Notes under the pieces: model-generated
Seen by the model: only the letters and a program-made list of their open reading frames with translations
Database searches by the model: none
Told to the model about the DNA's origin: nothing
Position numbers and translations under genes: made by a program
NCBI RefSeq assembly: GCF_027887165.1
Contig: NC_077228.1
Location: 183,669,643 to 183,733,642, forward strand
Reading direction: 5' to 3'
Length of the DNA: 64,000 nucleotides
DNA from: Monodelphis domestica
Taxonomy: Eukaryota > Chordata > Mammalia > Didelphimorphia > Didelphidae
Shown: positions 9,905 to 21,250 of the stretch, piece by piece
Layout: each line of letters starts with the position of its first letter
How positions within the stretch are numbered: the stretch's first letter is position 1

Positions 9905-10085
9905 ATTGGTGCATTAGATTTGAATGTAGCGCTTAAAAAATTGAATTCAAATATGGGTCTGCATTTGACATTAGACAAATCATTTTATCTCTGAGGCTCT
10001 CAGTTTCCTCATCTGTAAAATCAGGGGTTTAGATTCAGTGACCTCAGAGGTCCTTTCCAGCTCTTAACCTGTGGTCCTAAGATGG
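9905..10085 (+). mobile_element. CORE-SINE/MIR fragment
   Basis: CAGTTTCCTCATCTGTAAAA, GATTCAGTGACCTCAGAGG and TCCTTTCCAGCTCTTAAC. Confidence 0.7.
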
Positions 10086-10199
10086 CCGAACAGTTGTCAG
10101 GGACTGTTAATTCCATCAAACTAACATCTCTCATGTCTTTACTCTCATTATCATCACTGTAGTCCAGGTTCCCCTTGCCTCCTTCTTATGACTTGTAAC

Positions 10200-10590
10200 A
10201 TGAATGAAAAAAATATGTATTAAGCTCTTTCTATGTGTCTAGCACCACACTAAATGTTGGGAATATTGTTGTTCATTTTTTTCTGTTCTTTTTTCTTTTA
10301 TGTCAATACAATTTTTAATAATCATTTTCTGACATTTTGAGATTCATATTATCTCCCTTCTTCCCTTCCCTCCCCCATCCACAAGACATCAGGTAATATG
10401 ATATATATTGTACATGTGTTATCATACAATATATATTTCCATGTTCATCAAGTTGTGAAAGAAGATTTACATTGGTTATATAAGGGAAAAAAAAGCTAAT
10501 GAAAGAGATAAAGTGAAAAATCGTATACTTCCATCTGTATTCAGATTCTGTCAGTTCCTTTTATAGCAATGGATAGATTAATCTTGGTTC
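10200..10590 (-). mobile_element. L2 3'-end fragment joined to L1 3'UTR fragment
   Basis: 10200-10265: TGTGTCTAGCACCACACTAA (reverse L2 end). 10280-10590: ATTATCTCCCTTCTTCCC, CATGTGTTATCATACAAT and ATATTTCCATGTTCATC resemble antisense L1 3'UTR. Confidence 0.55.
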
Positions 10591-10604
10591 CATTTGTGTG
10601 TTTT

Positions 10605-11250
10605 GTTTTGATTTTTTGTTGCAGTGGTCCTTTGTTTTCAAAGAGGACCAATGACTTCACATGGCCTTGATTCAAGCACAAACTGGATTTAAGGGAGGCA
10701 GAATTGCACAAAATCATTAGCCTTATTCTCTCCCACAGAGTCATCCAAGTCCAGTGGCAAGACAAGAATTAGGATGACTGGCAATAGCCTGGGATGCAGT
10801 GGATGACCTTGTCGTCTTCCATGTCTGACCAACCTCTAAGCACTCCACAGCACCCAATTCCTCTGCCTTCACAGCCACTGGAACAAATTGTTCTCATCTG
10901 CCCATTCTACTATGGGAAGTCTTCACGTCCTTGGGGTAGACATCCCCCTAATTCACTGAAGCGTTTGAAGTCTATCAGGGTTTGTAGCCTGTCTGTTACC
11001 CTCAACCTGATTTAGCTCCTCTGCTGAGATGATTTTATCAGGTATGGTCACAAGACATGCTACAGCCACTTGAGAGTTGGGTGGCAGATGGATACCAGAG
11101 GTGGATGAGCATCACCGAAAAGGGCTCAGCAAGCCCTCTCACCAGAGGTCCCAAACACCCCATACGCTCCCCAAACTGGGGAGACAAATACAAAGAAGTA
11201 TAATGGGGGACTGGCTGAGAGGCACCCTGTCCTTAGGACATCCACCTGGA
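10605..11250 (-). mobile_element. Unclassified retroposon-like repeat, copy B
   Basis: Inverted partner of 795-1345, extending it by roughly 150 bases at the 5' side. On the minus strand it ends in an A-rich tail (CAACAAAAAATC at about 10610-10622), so it looks like a retroposon. Function and name unknown. Confidence 0.6.
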
Positions 11251-11690
11251 GGCTTTGTTTGTTGAGTCAAGTCAACCTCCCTGTATATTTTCTCTTGGCT
11301 AGTGTGTTTTTTACTTTCCTAACCCAAAAAAAAAAAAAGCAAAACAGTCCATTCACTCAAAAAACTGCATTCTAAAAGGTGAATTCAATTCATATAAGGG
11401 AGTGATGGTCAGGCAGGGAAGCCACAGGGAGAGGGAGAGGAATAACAGAAGTGACTTGACTTTCCCTTTCAGGAAATGGAGTGTTGGCTTGCTTACTGTC
11501 CTCAGAATTGAAAGCTTTCTGGGTAAGGAAGGCTGAATATGCTAGGTTCTGGCATTAGAGATGGTTGGGTAGGAGCAGGTGGGCCTGGGACTGAGGTTAG
11601 CTATGGGCGTGCATCAGTCAGAAGCCTAGGACCTCGGGATGGGAATTGGGATGTTGGGTGGGAAGCCAAGGCTAGAGTCTACCATGAAGA
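11250..11690. other. Intergenic, no gene seen
   Basis: Unique-looking DNA. No motif or frame worth reporting. Confidence 0.5.
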
Positions 11691-12475
11691 TGGCGTTCTA
11701 ATGGGTCTTCTCATTCTTTTCCCCTCTCTTCCTGCCCCAACCCCTTTCTAATCCATTCTCTACAGTACAGCTAGAATAATATTTCTCACCATAAATATGG
11801 TCCTGCCACTCCTCTGTTCCAAAGTCCCTGGTGGTTCCTACTGAAGAATTTAAACTCTTTTGCCTGGTGACCAATTCCCTCCAAAATCCAGCTCCAGACT
11901 TATCTTAAATGACTTCCTATGGTGCACTTTAAACTTTAGTCAAACTAGAATACATTCTTTTCTCAAACATACCCCCCATCTCATGTATCTCTGCTGTTCC
12001 TGCTATTTCCTGGGCCTGAGATACCCTACCTCTGTATCATCACCTAATGAATTTCTGTTGTTGGGTCATTTTTCAATTGTGTCCAACTCTTTTTGACTCC
12101 ATTTAGGGTATTTTTGGCAGAGATACTGGAGTGGTCTGCCCTTTCTTTCTCTGACTCATTTTATAGATGAGGAAACTGAGGCCAACAGAGTTACGTGACT
12201 TGGCTAGGGTCACACAGCTATTAAATATTATCTAAAGCTGGATTTGAACTCAAGAAACTGAACCTTCTAGATTCCAGGCCCAGTGCTCTATCCATTGCCC
12301 TCAGCTTTAATGCCACATCCTCTATGGAGTCTTCTCTGATCCTCCCACTGGTAACAATCTTCTCCTCACAGATACTAGTCACTTAATATGGTGTACTAGA
12401 AATACTAATTATCACCTAACAATGCTCTGCACATAATGGGTGCTTACTGTTGGTTTAATAAACCTATGAACTAGG
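11690..12475 (+). mobile_element. L2-type LINE 3' part, split by a SINE
   Basis: AATCCATTCTCTACAGTAC, GTCCTGCCACTCCTCTGTTCC and GTCCCTGGTGGTTCC; after the SINE at 12047-12298, GGAGTCTTCTCTGATCCTCC and ATAATGGGTGCTTACTG with AATAAACC at the end. L2-like order; old. Confidence 0.6.
12047..12298 (-). mobile_element. CORE-SINE with RTE/BovB-like tail
   Basis: TCAATTGTGTCCAACTCTTT, TTATAGATGAGGAAACTGAG and GGGTCACACAGCTATTAAAT. Inserted in L2. Confidence 0.85.
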
Positions 12476-12479
12476 TAAT

Positions 12480-12820
12480 AATAGTAATAATAATTCAAAT
12501 TTGTTTTAGTGCTTAAATGTTTAGAAAGCATTTTCTTCATGAGTATCATGTTAGGTAGTATTAATTAATAATTTCTCATTTATCTTTAAGTATTAATTAT
12601 TTCAATATTTAATTATGTTAATTATATAGTTAAATAATGAATATTTCATTATTGATCTTAATTTACTGATAATAATTAATCTCATTACTATCTCCATTTT
12701 ACAGATCAGAAAACTAAGGACCACTGATTAAGTGACTTGCCCTTTATCACACAATTATTAAGTTAATGAAGCCGCATTTAAAACAAGGACTTCTTATGTC
12801 AAGTGCCCCTTGTACCATGC
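12480..12820 (+). mobile_element. MIR, interrupted by AT-rich sequence
   Basis: TTTAGTGCTTAAATGTTTAG at the start and CTCCATTTTACAGATCAG, AAGTGACTTGCCC near the end, separated by about 150 bases of TTAAT-rich DNA. Confidence 0.55.
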
Positions 12821-12844
12821 CAAGAAAAATTTGAAAGGTATGGG

Positions 12845-13040
12845 AATTGGGGGCAGAAAGGAACTGGAATAGGTGGTTCAATGGATTGAAAGCCAGCCAA
12901 GAGATGGGAGGTTCTGGGTCCAAATCTGACCTCAGATACTTCCTAGTAATGTGATTGCAGGCAAGTCCCTTGCCTGCAATAGCCTTCTGCCTTGGAACCA
13001 ATATACAATATTGATTCTAAAACAAAAGGAAAGGATTTTA
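12845..13040 (+). mobile_element. CORE-SINE, WSINE1-like
   Basis: GGTTCAATGGATTGAAAGCC, GACCTCAGATACTTCCTAG and GCCTTCTGCCTTGGAACC. Confidence 0.8.
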
Positions 13041-13044
13041 TAAA

Positions 13045-13215
13045 AGGAGAAAGAAAGGCATTGGGATTACCTTGGGTAAATAACTTAAACTCCTTAAATT
13101 TCCTTCTTTGTGAAGTCAAGTTGACAAGATTTTATCAATACTTGCCATGTGCTAAATGAAGAACTTGGACTAGCTATCCTATGAGGATCCCTGTCAGCTT
13201 TGGATGGAGGGATCT
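13045..13215 (+). mobile_element. CORE-SINE/MIR 3' fragment
   Basis: ATTACCTTGGGTAAATAAC, AACTTGGACTAGCTATCC and GATCCCTGTCAGCTTTG. Confidence 0.5.
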
Positions 13216-13690
13216 AAGAACCACACATTTAGTCTAAGTAATAACCATGAGAGGTTGGCCACCATCTTTATTAATGAATTAGGTGACTTTATAAGCTTGC
13301 TTTTAGTTCAAAACTTACCTCCTGTCTCTCTACCTCCCAACATTTATCTTCAAACACTCCACAGGTGAGATGCTAGACCAGGCTGATGAAAGAATTCTCT
13401 CCTGACACTTCTAAGATTAGAAGAAGCAGACAGTTGGGATTATAGTAAAACAAGGGAATGAATGATAAGATGTCTCAGGCCTCCTACCAGTCCTGTCATT
13501 TGGAAGTAAGAGAATGAAAGAAAAGACGTCTCAGGAAGCCTTCCAATTCCTACGATCTTGTGTGAATCATTTTTGGCATTAAAGTGCTATAGAAGTGAGT
13601 TATTAGTGATAACATCATTATTAATTATCATATTGGGATAATTATTGATAATATCAATGCACATATCTATATGTATCACTATAATAATCA
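13215..13690. other. Intergenic, no gene seen
   Basis: Unique or very old DNA, AT-rich toward 13600. No gene. Confidence 0.5.
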
Positions 13691-13880
13691 TTATTGATTT
13701 CTTTTAGGGGGAATGGAATAAGCATTTATCTTGTACTGACTATGTGCTAGGCACTGTGCTAAGCACTTTATAAATATCTTGTCTGATACTCACAACAATC
13801 CTGAGAGGTGGATGCTGTTGTTATCTCCATTTAGCAGTTGAGGAAACTGAGGCAAACAGAGGTTAAATATATAATACCTA
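13690..13880 (+). mobile_element. MIR element
   Basis: TATGTGCTAGGCACTGTGCT, AAGCACTTTATAAATATC, CACAACAATCCTGAGAGG and TTGAGGAAACTGAGGC follow the MIR consensus order. Confidence 0.8.
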
Positions 13881-14049
13881 ACACTTGGATTTATGATCTC
13901 ATCATTATAGAAACTCTTCTATCAGGCTTGGGTTTCCTGTGTGACTCTTGTTTGTGTTCTCTGGTACCATTGTTTTGGGGCCTTTCTTTTGGGCATGGGT
14001 ATCAAGGAAATACATGGCCTATTCCCTAGTTTACCTCTTCCTCTCCTTC

Positions 14050-14245
14050 TATGATTTGTTATTCAGTCATTTTGTCATGTCCAACTCTTCATGACCCCAT
14101 TTAGGATTTTCTTGACAGAAATAATGGAGCAAAGTAGGGTAAGTGACTTGCCCAGGGTCATATAGCTGATGCCATATTTGAACTCAAGTCATTTGGATTC
14201 CATGCACAGCATTCTATTCATGGTGCCACTTAACTGCCCCTCTCT
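14050..14245 (-). mobile_element. CORE-SINE with RTE/BovB-like tail
   Basis: TTTTGTCATGTCCAACTCTT, AGTGACTTGCCCAGGGTC and CTATTCATGGTGCCAC. Confidence 0.8.
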
Positions 14246-14334
14246 GTGATTAGCCCATATTTAATTCCTAGTCATGTATTTCTGCTACCTCCCTTTGGTC
14301 TTTGAACTGCAAAGACTGGTGCAGAGTAGGAATT

Positions 14335-14640
14335 ATTATTATTTTCTTTTTTTTCTTTATTTTAATAACAAATTTCCACATAAGTTTTCCAGATATATAG
14401 AATTCATGGTGTCTCCCCACTTCTTCCCTTCCTATTCCCAGAGTTGACAAACAATTCAATCTGGGCTATGCATGTATTATCACATAAAACATATTTCCAT
14501 ATTATTCATTTTTACAAGAGAATAATATTATAAAACCAAAGCCCCAAATCATATGCCCAAATAAACAAGTGATAAATTATATGTTTTCATTACGACTAAT
14601 AATTACTTAATAAATGCCTCTTGCTTGATTGTTTTCTTTT
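14335..14640 (-). mobile_element. L1 3'UTR fragment, then short L2 end
   Basis: TAACAAATTTCCACATAAG, TGTCTCCCCACTTCTTCCC and ACATATTTCCATATTATTC (L1 antisense). 14605-14640 resembles an L2 end (AATAAATGCCTCTTGC). Confidence 0.55.
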
Positions 14641-14734
14641 AGTCCCAGGCCCCTGTGCAATTTCTGATTTGCCATGTGCTTGAAGCCTGCTCAGGAGTGT
14701 GATTCTCTATTACCCTTTGGGAGATCCTCAAGAT

Positions 14735-15020
14735 CAATCAAGGAGGTGACTTGTTGGCCCAGTAGCTAGAGTCCTAGGCCTGGAGTCAGGAAGACCTGAG
14801 TTCAAATCCAACTTCAAACATTTCTTATCTGTGGGACTCTGGGCAAGACATTTAGGCGGTCTGAGCCTCGGGTTCCTTGTCCATAAAATGAGGATAATAA
14901 TATCACCTACCTCCCGGGGTTGTTGGAGGATCAAATGAGATAATAATTGTAAATTATAAAGTACGTAGCCCAATGTCTGGCAGATAATGAGTGGGTGCTA
15001 TATAAATTCTTGTCCCCTTG
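14735..15020 (+). mobile_element. CORE-SINE, Mar1/MIR-like long type
   Basis: CTAGGCCTGGAGTCAGGAAG, CCTGAGTTCAAATCC, AAAATGAGGATAATAATATC, GATCAAATGAGATAATAATT and GGGTGCTATATAAATTC. Full length. Confidence 0.9.
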
Positions 15021-15239
15021 TTCCAGTTCTTTGGAGAGCCTGATATTTGGGGTCTCAGACCCTTATAATATTACTGGAAAAATATTAGCCTCAAACTGAT
15101 GGGCCTCTATTTCAGGGAGAAGCTTGTTTTATTAAAAGAACTTCAGTTTCTCAAAGGCATACCAGCCCACATTCCTTCCCCTGGTTTAATTCTGGGTCCA
15201 GTTCATTAAACATTTGTGGCATCTGCCTCTCTGGATAGA

Positions 15240-16150
15240 TCAGCCATAAGGGTTGTCCATCTAATTGTGCCATCATAGCCTGGATTCCTTCTATCACTCT
15301 GTCTCTGCCTATTCTTCATTCCTACTGAGCAGATTCTTCACCTCATCAGTGACTTCCAATCCCTCCTACACCCTGAGTTCTCTGGGTGGCCATGGCTTCT
15401 GCTCTGCCTTCATTTTCCTTCATACCATTGTTAAGTACTAGCTTTATGCGGCTCTCTACTCTCAAATCCTTTGCTCCCTTGTTCTACTTTAATCATTCCC
15501 TGAGCCCCAACCCCGGATTACCCCCACCTTCTATCCTCTCTGCTTCTGTTGCTGAATAGTATTGGAGGAGTCTCAGCAAAGGAACTCAATTAAGCCTGCT
15601 TCAAATTTATATTATTTAATCTCCATTGGACTCTCAAGTTCTCAAGGCAGTCCTTTTACTCCTTTCTCATTGATCAGTATCATTTCCACAGTGGTCATTT
15701 CAAAATTTTCTCTTCTCTCTTCAAATCTCTTAATAACATCCATAATCCCACACACTTAACCCCAAATCTCATTCATTTCTTTCTGAAAATATAGAGAATA
15801 TTCCTTGGGTATTCCCTCTTCCCTTCACTACATGTCAAAACTTCTTAATAACCCCCCCATTCTTTCCTCCTGTACTATTTGAAGACCAGACAGTTCTCCC
15901 CTTTTCCCTGTACTTAGACCCTTGATCCCATCCCCTCTATCTCTCAAAGATTACTCCTACATTTATTCTTCCTCCTAATCTCCAGTCTCTTTTTATCTAC
16001 CACTTCCTTTCCTGCTTTCAACAAATATATTCTATAAGACTGGTGACCATTCTATCCTCCTAGATATTTCTTCTTCTCTCTTTTTGCTAGATTATTATTT
16101 ATATCTAACTTCCTAAATGATGGACTCTATCCTTAGCTCTTTTTTAGTAA
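15240..16150 (+). mobile_element. L2-type LINE, ORF2 portion
   Basis: Order and wording follow L2 ORF2 sense sequence: CTCATCAGTGACTTCCAATC, TTTGCTCCCTTGTTCTAC, GCAAAGGAACTC. Long pyrimidine-rich stretch without an intact frame. Confidence 0.6.
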
Positions 16151-16470
16151 GTCAGGTGGCACATTGAATAGCGTTCTGGGTCCGAGTTCAAATTTGGCTT
16201 AAGGTATTTATTAACAAGGATCAGCTAAGATGTGTAATGGAAAGAACATCAGACCTGGAGTCAGGAAGACTAATCTTTCTGAGTTCAAATCTGGCCCGTG
16301 ACACTTCCTAGATACATGACTCTGGACAAATCACTTAATCTAGTTGGCCTTAGTTTCATTATCTGTTAAATGAGCTGGAGAAGGAAATAGCAAACCACTC
16401 TAGTATCTTTGTGAAGAAAACTCCAGATGAGATCATGAAGAATCAGACACAGCTCAACATCAACAAAAAT
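16150..16470 (+). mobile_element. CORE-SINE fragment plus SINE with RTE-like tail
   Basis: A truncated head (16150-16215, CAGGTGGCACATTGAATAGC), then a near-complete copy 16222-16470: CAGACCTGGAGTCAGGAAG, GAGCTGGAGAAGGAAATAGC, ending AACATCAACAAAAAT. Confidence 0.8.
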
Positions 16471-16998
16471 CTTTCTAAAAGCAGGTCTAATCATATCACC
16501 CCACCCCTCCCCTTTAGTGGCTCTTTATTAATTTCAGGATCAAATATAAATCTTCTGCTTGACATTCAAAGTCCTTCAGAACCTGGCCTCCTCCTATCTT
16601 CTGAGTTTTCTTACACCTGACACTCATATTTACTTTGCAGTTCAATGTCTTTGAAGTCCACTCAGTCCTCTGCCTCTACATAGCAGTACATCCCCCATGC
16701 CTGAATTTCTTTCTCTCTTGATCTCTACTTCCAGATTTCTCTGGCTTCCTTCAGGTGCCAACTAAACATTTCATCTTCTACAGGTGGTCTTTCCCTATCC
16801 CTCTTAATATTAGTCCCTTTCCTCTAATTAATTATGTTTTTATCTTGTTTGTACATAGTGGTTATTATGACGTCTCCCCCATTCAACAGGAAGCTCCTTG
16901 AGAGCAGGGTCCGTCTTTTGCTTTTTTTAAAAAATATCTCAAGCACTTAGTTTGGCATCTGGCACATAGTAGGGGCTTAAAAATGCTTATTGACTGGC
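16470..16998 (+). mobile_element. L2-type LINE 3' end
   Basis: AGCAGGTCTAATCATATCACC, TCTTCTGCTTGACATTCAAA, AAGCTCCTTGAGAGCAGGG and GGCACATAGTAGGGGCTTAA, ending TGCTTATTGACTGGC. A typical L2 terminus. Confidence 0.8.
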
Positions 16999-16999
16999 A

Positions 17000-18050
17000 A
17001 CAGACATTCCTCTTTTTCTTCTATAAAAGGGAATTATAACTCCCATGGCACCCCTTCCTCTATTTCTCTTAGCTGAGAACTTTACCTCATACTTCATAGA
17101 AAAAATTGAGGCCCCATTCTCCCTTTTCCTGCTTCTCACATTTCTTGATATCACTCCCCACTATCTCCTCCTTTACTCAAATCTCCCTTTCCTTTGAAAA
17201 GACCAACTCTGAATATGTGCTCTTGATCCCATCCCTCCTGTTTTCTTTGGTAGATTGCCCCCACTATCATTGGCTCTCTGTTTCTAATCTTCAGTCTTTC
17301 CCTATCTGCTAGTTTCTTTCCTGCTGTCCATAATCACTCCCAACTCTCTCCATCCTTAAAAATCTATCATTAGATTATGTCATTCTTCCTAGGTATTGTC
17401 TTGTATCTCTCCTCCCCTTTTCAGTTAAACTATTTGATAAAACTGTCTACACTAGCTGCTTCTACTTCCTGTCATATCACTTTTCCTAAACCCTTTGTAA
17501 TCTAGTTTCTGATTTTATCATTCAATCAAAACTTTTCTCTTCAAAATTACCACCACTCTCATTCATTCATTCAGATATTAATTGATCTGTTTTATTTTTA
17601 TTTTTAATCATTGCTCTCCTAATTGCCAAATCCAATGCCTTTTCTCCTGCACTGCCCTACCCTCCCATCTTCTCTACCCCCCTCCCCCATCCCCCAGTCC
17701 TAATGCTTCTTGGCCTCTATAGCATTTGTCACTTGGATGTTCTCACCTCTCTAGGTCTTCAGGAAGCTACTCTCTTTTAAATGTTCTGCTAGATTTTCTT
17801 AAAAGTCAGCCCTGTTCCTTTTTTTAAACAAATGACTTTTGCTTGTTTGAATACTTAGGTGCCTATGTCTTTTGTACTCTGGAAATCCAGTATGGATATT
17901 GCAAATACTGTGAGAAATGTGGATTTATCCTCTCCTCCTTTCTTCTGATCTGGCTGTTCCTTCTTAGCTCTTTTGCCGATTCTTCAACCATGTCATGCCT
18001 TCATAAACCCCTGAGCTCTGTCCTGAGTCCTCTTCTCTTCTCCCTACATA
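17000..18050 (+). mobile_element. L2-type LINE, ORF2 reverse-transcriptase portion
   Basis: GTCTTGTATCTCTCCTCC, AAACTATTTGATAAAACTG and TTTCTGATTTTATCATTCAA correspond to the L2/CR1-clade block that in intact elements reads YRPISLLPF...LEK...SGFRP.HSTETAL. Continues to CTGTCCTGAGTCCTCTTCTC before the SINE. Decayed. Confidence 0.7.
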
Positions 18051-18052
18051 CA

Positions 18053-18240
18053 ATTAAAAAACAAAACCCTTACTTTCTGTCTTATTAACAACTCTAAGAC
18101 AGAATGACAAGAGCTAGGCAAACAATTAAATGATTTGCCCTAAGTCATAGAGCTAGGAAGTGTCAGAAGCTAGATCTGAACCCAGTTCTTTCCAACTCCA
18201 TACTTTGGGCTCTATCCATTGTGCTACTTAGCTCTCCACT
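18053..18240 (-). mobile_element. CORE-SINE, WSINE1-like, with expanded GC end
   Basis: Antisense AACCCTTACTTTCTGTCTTA, GCTAGGAAGTGTCAGAAGC and GCTCTATCCATTGTGCTAC. The expected reversed head GCTGCCCC is replaced by the GC-rich tract 18241-18284. Splits the L2 element. Confidence 0.8.
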
Positions 18241-18284
18241 CCGCCGCGCCGCTGCCGCTGCCGCTGCGCCCCCCCCCCCCCCCC
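18241..18284. repeat. GC-rich GCTGCC repeat plus C16 run at a SINE end
   Basis: CCGCCGCGCC, three GCTGC(C/G)-type units, then 16 C residues at 18269-18284, in otherwise AT-rich DNA. It lies where the SINE head would end and looks like an expansion of it. Sequencing artefact is possible. Confidence 0.8.
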
Positions 18285-18289
18285 TTGCT

Positions 18290-19030
18290 GATTTATTATT
18301 ATCAGTTCCCTGGGCTTGATTATTATCTTTATGTTTATAATTCCTAGATCTATATTTCCAGCTTTAGAACTCCAGTTCCCCATCACTAGTTATCTTTTGA
18401 ATATCTCAAATTGGATGTCCCATAGGCATCTCCAACCCAGCATATTCAAAATAGAATTCATCTTCTTTCCCCAAAGTCTCTCTTCTGAACTCTCCTATTG
18501 CTGTCAAGGGTACCATCATTTTCTTAGTCAAGTTCTCTTCTTGTAGAAGGTTTTCAACCTTTTTGTCATCCTCAACCCCTCATCCTCTCTTGCCCCACAT
18601 AATTGGTTGCCCTGCTGTGTCTTTTCTTTCTCCACAACATGTTAAATATATACCCTTCTCTCACCTTAAGCAGCTCCAGTCCTAGTTCAGGCTCTCATCA
18701 CCTTTAGTCTGGCAAGAGTGTCCTAATTAGTCTTGCTCTCTCAAGTCTCTTCCTCACTTCAATCCATTCTTCATATAGTTGCCAAAATGCTGTTTAAATT
18801 TTTTTAAATTTTTAAATTATTTTTCCATGTTTCCATTATTAATTTTCTTTCCCCTCTCTTTTTTCTTTCCCCCTCCCAGAGCCATCAAGCAACCAAAGTG
18901 CTATTCTAATGCCTGCTCAATAAACTTCAATAGCTCTCTATTATTTCCAAGATAAAATAAAAAATTCTTCTGTTTGACTTTCAAAATTCTCCCCAGCCTA
19001 GCCCCATTCTATTTTTCCAGTCTTCTTGTT
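18290..19030 (+). mobile_element. L2-type LINE, ORF2 3' portion continuing
   Basis: GGATGTCCCATAGGCATCTC, CAAAATAGAATTCATCTTC, TTGGTTGCCCTGCTGTGTC and TCTCTTCCTCACTTCAATCC follow the L2 order. A short L1-like antisense piece interrupts at about 18800-18895. Confidence 0.7.
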
Positions 19031-19195
19031 TATTAATTTCCTGAACAAATTTCCACAAAGAGTATGGCTATAAATATTTTTGTACAAGTATTTTTCCCTA
19101 TTATCTCTTGGGGTACAGACCCAACATAGTTCCAAATTGCTTTCCAGAATGGTTGGATCAATTCACAACTCCACTAGTAGTGCGTTAGTGTTAAT
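19030..19195 (-). mobile_element. L1 3'-end fragment
   Basis: TATCTCTTGGGGTACAGACC and TTCCAGAATGGTTGGATCAA match the antisense L1 phrases at 55.7-55.8 kb. Confidence 0.75.
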
Positions 19196-19460
19196 TGGGA
19201 TTTTCTTGCAAATGGTTTGCCATTTAATTTTCCATCTCTTTTTACAGATGAGGAAACTGATGTAAACAGGGTGAAGTGACTTGTCCAGAGTCACACAACT
19301 AGAAGGTGTCTAAGACCAGATTTTAACTTCTTCCCTCTCAATTCCAGGCATAGAATTTTCCCCACTTTGCCACCAAGCTATTAAGTTCAAGCTCACACAG
19401 GTAATAATCATTAGAGGTGGAATTTGAATGTAGATCTCTGACTCCAAAAACAGTGCTTCT
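19196..19460 (-). mobile_element. CORE-SINE with RTE-like tail, plus SINE fragment
   Basis: GGTTTGCCATTTAATTTTCC, ACAGATGAGGAAACTGATG and CAGAGTCACACAACTAGAAG (19196-19383), then a second short fragment to 19460. Confidence 0.7.
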
Positions 19461-19629
19461 CAAAAGGGATTAAGCACGTTAGTATTGATTACTCAGGATT
19501 TCTTGGCCATAAAGTAAGCCTTACCCTATGGAAAAGGAATTCAGACAAGCCGTCAGGATTCATGTTACAATTAGGTAAGCATTTTAGGTCCTTGTAAAAG
19601 TGAAAAAGAAAAATATGTGCCCAAAGCGT

Positions 19630-20200
19630 TATACAACTGGGTATACCCATTGATCCAGCAATGCCACTATTAGGTCTGTTCCCCAAGTTGATCGTGTAAG
19701 ATGGAAAAGAACCTAAAAGATTTGTAGCAGCTCACTTTGGGGTGTCAAAGACTTGGAAATTGAGGGAATGCTCATCCATTGGGGAATGGCTGGACAAATT
19801 GAGGTATATGGTTGTGTTGGAATACTATTGTGTGGTAAGAAATGATGAGTAGGTTAATTAAAAAATGTAGAAAATCTGCATGAAATTATGAAGAGTGAAA
19901 CTAGAAGAACAAAGAGAATACTATATACAGTCACAGAAGTAGTGTTCTAAGAATAACTGTGAATGCCCACTCTAAAGAAAGAACTGATAAATAAAAGCAT
20001 ACATGACATGTTTTATGTATATTTATGTGTGTATATATGTATATATATATGTAGACACATGCACACACACATATACACACATATATGTATATATAGAGTC
20101 AAACGATGCCTTCAAACTAGTGAAGGATGGGGAGGAAGGAATGGAGGGAGACATGTGGGAGCTTTAATGTAACAAAGAAAGAAATTAATTAATTAATTGA
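19630..20200 (+). mobile_element. L1 3' end
   Basis: ATTGATCCAGCAATGCCACT, AATGCTCATCCATTGGGGAATG, GTGTTGGAATACTATTGTG and AAGAAATGATGAGTAGG. A TG/TA microsatellite lies inside at about 20020-20095. Confidence 0.8.
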
Positions 20201-20269
20201 AAAAAGAAAAGTATGAACATTTATGATGGTCATCATGAGTTCAAGGTGAACCACTGGTTACTAATATTT

Positions 20270-20690
20270 TAAGTGTGTTAAATCCTCATCTGTTATATTA
20301 ATTGCAATACTATATACTGGGTTTCAGGAATACAAATAAAGATAAAATACTTATACAGGAATATAGATAAATATACCTAAGTATTCAAACAAGCCAAAGT
20401 TAATAAATAAAGGAACTGGTTTGATTTTTAAGGAAACCAATCAGATTATCAACTGTTCTGCAAATGCAGTATAAAAACAAAGAGAAAAAATATCAAAAGC
20501 CAGTGAATACATTAATATAAGTCCCATGTGGAAAAGCTCACTAGTGGGTCTCTGCACGCGCAAAGGGCTCAGTGTTTATCCTGGATGAGCTCCCATGTGT
20601 AGCACATAGTCAAAGGCTACTCTCTCAACCTCAATTTATACTGTCAGGTTGGGTTTCCAGAAGGTGGCTACTACTTAAAAAATTCAATTT
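20270..20690. other. Intergenic, no gene seen
   Basis: A weak reverse L2-end phrase (ACTGGGTTTCAGGAATACAA) near 20315. Otherwise nothing recognised. Confidence 0.45.
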
Positions 20691-20850
20691 TATTTTCAGA
20701 TCCAAATTCTCCTTCTTTCTTTCCCATTGAGACAAGGAAAATAGAACTCATTAGAAATATGCAAAAAGTCATGCAAAACAAATTTCTATATTATTCTTGT
20801 TTGTTTTACCCCCTTCCAAATAAGAAATAGAAGAATATATGTTTTAATCT
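20690..20850 (-). mobile_element. L1 3'UTR fragment
   Basis: TTTCTTTCCCATTGAGACAAG and AAAAGTCATGCAAAACA resemble antisense L1 3'UTR. Confidence 0.55.
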
Positions 20851-20869
20851 AGATACCTAGTCCAGTGAT

Positions 20870-21250
20870 GGTGAATCTTTTAAATATCAGGTGCCACGCC
20901 CCTCAGAGACTATATGCTCTGCCTTGCCCTACCTTACCCCAAACAGATGAGGGAGGAAACACTGCCATTGGGTTGCTGGGCAGAGGGGTAGGTGAAATAA
21001 GGAATGTCCTTAGCAAGTGTTGAGAGGGGGATAGGAGTGACCCCAGTGCTCTGTCCCTTCCAGTTCTTCTGCCTGTGAGCCACTGACCTTACCTCCTGTG
21101 TGATCCCATTGGGCTGCTGGACAGAAGGACAGAGAATGTGAAAAAATGTTGTCAGGTGTGGTGGATAGAGGGAAGGGAGCAGCTCTGCCCAGGTCCTTCT
21201 GTCTTTCTAGTCATGAACTCTGGGGGGTGGGGTGGGGTGGCACACATATT
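20870..21250 (+). mobile_element. hAT-like nonautonomous DNA transposon
   Basis: Begins CCAGTGATGGTGAATCTTTT, the same terminus found reversed at 63780-63803 (AAAGTTTCTCCATCACTGG). Internal wording (GGGTTGCTGGGCAGAG; GCAGCTCTGCCC) also parallels. No transposase. Confidence 0.6.
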
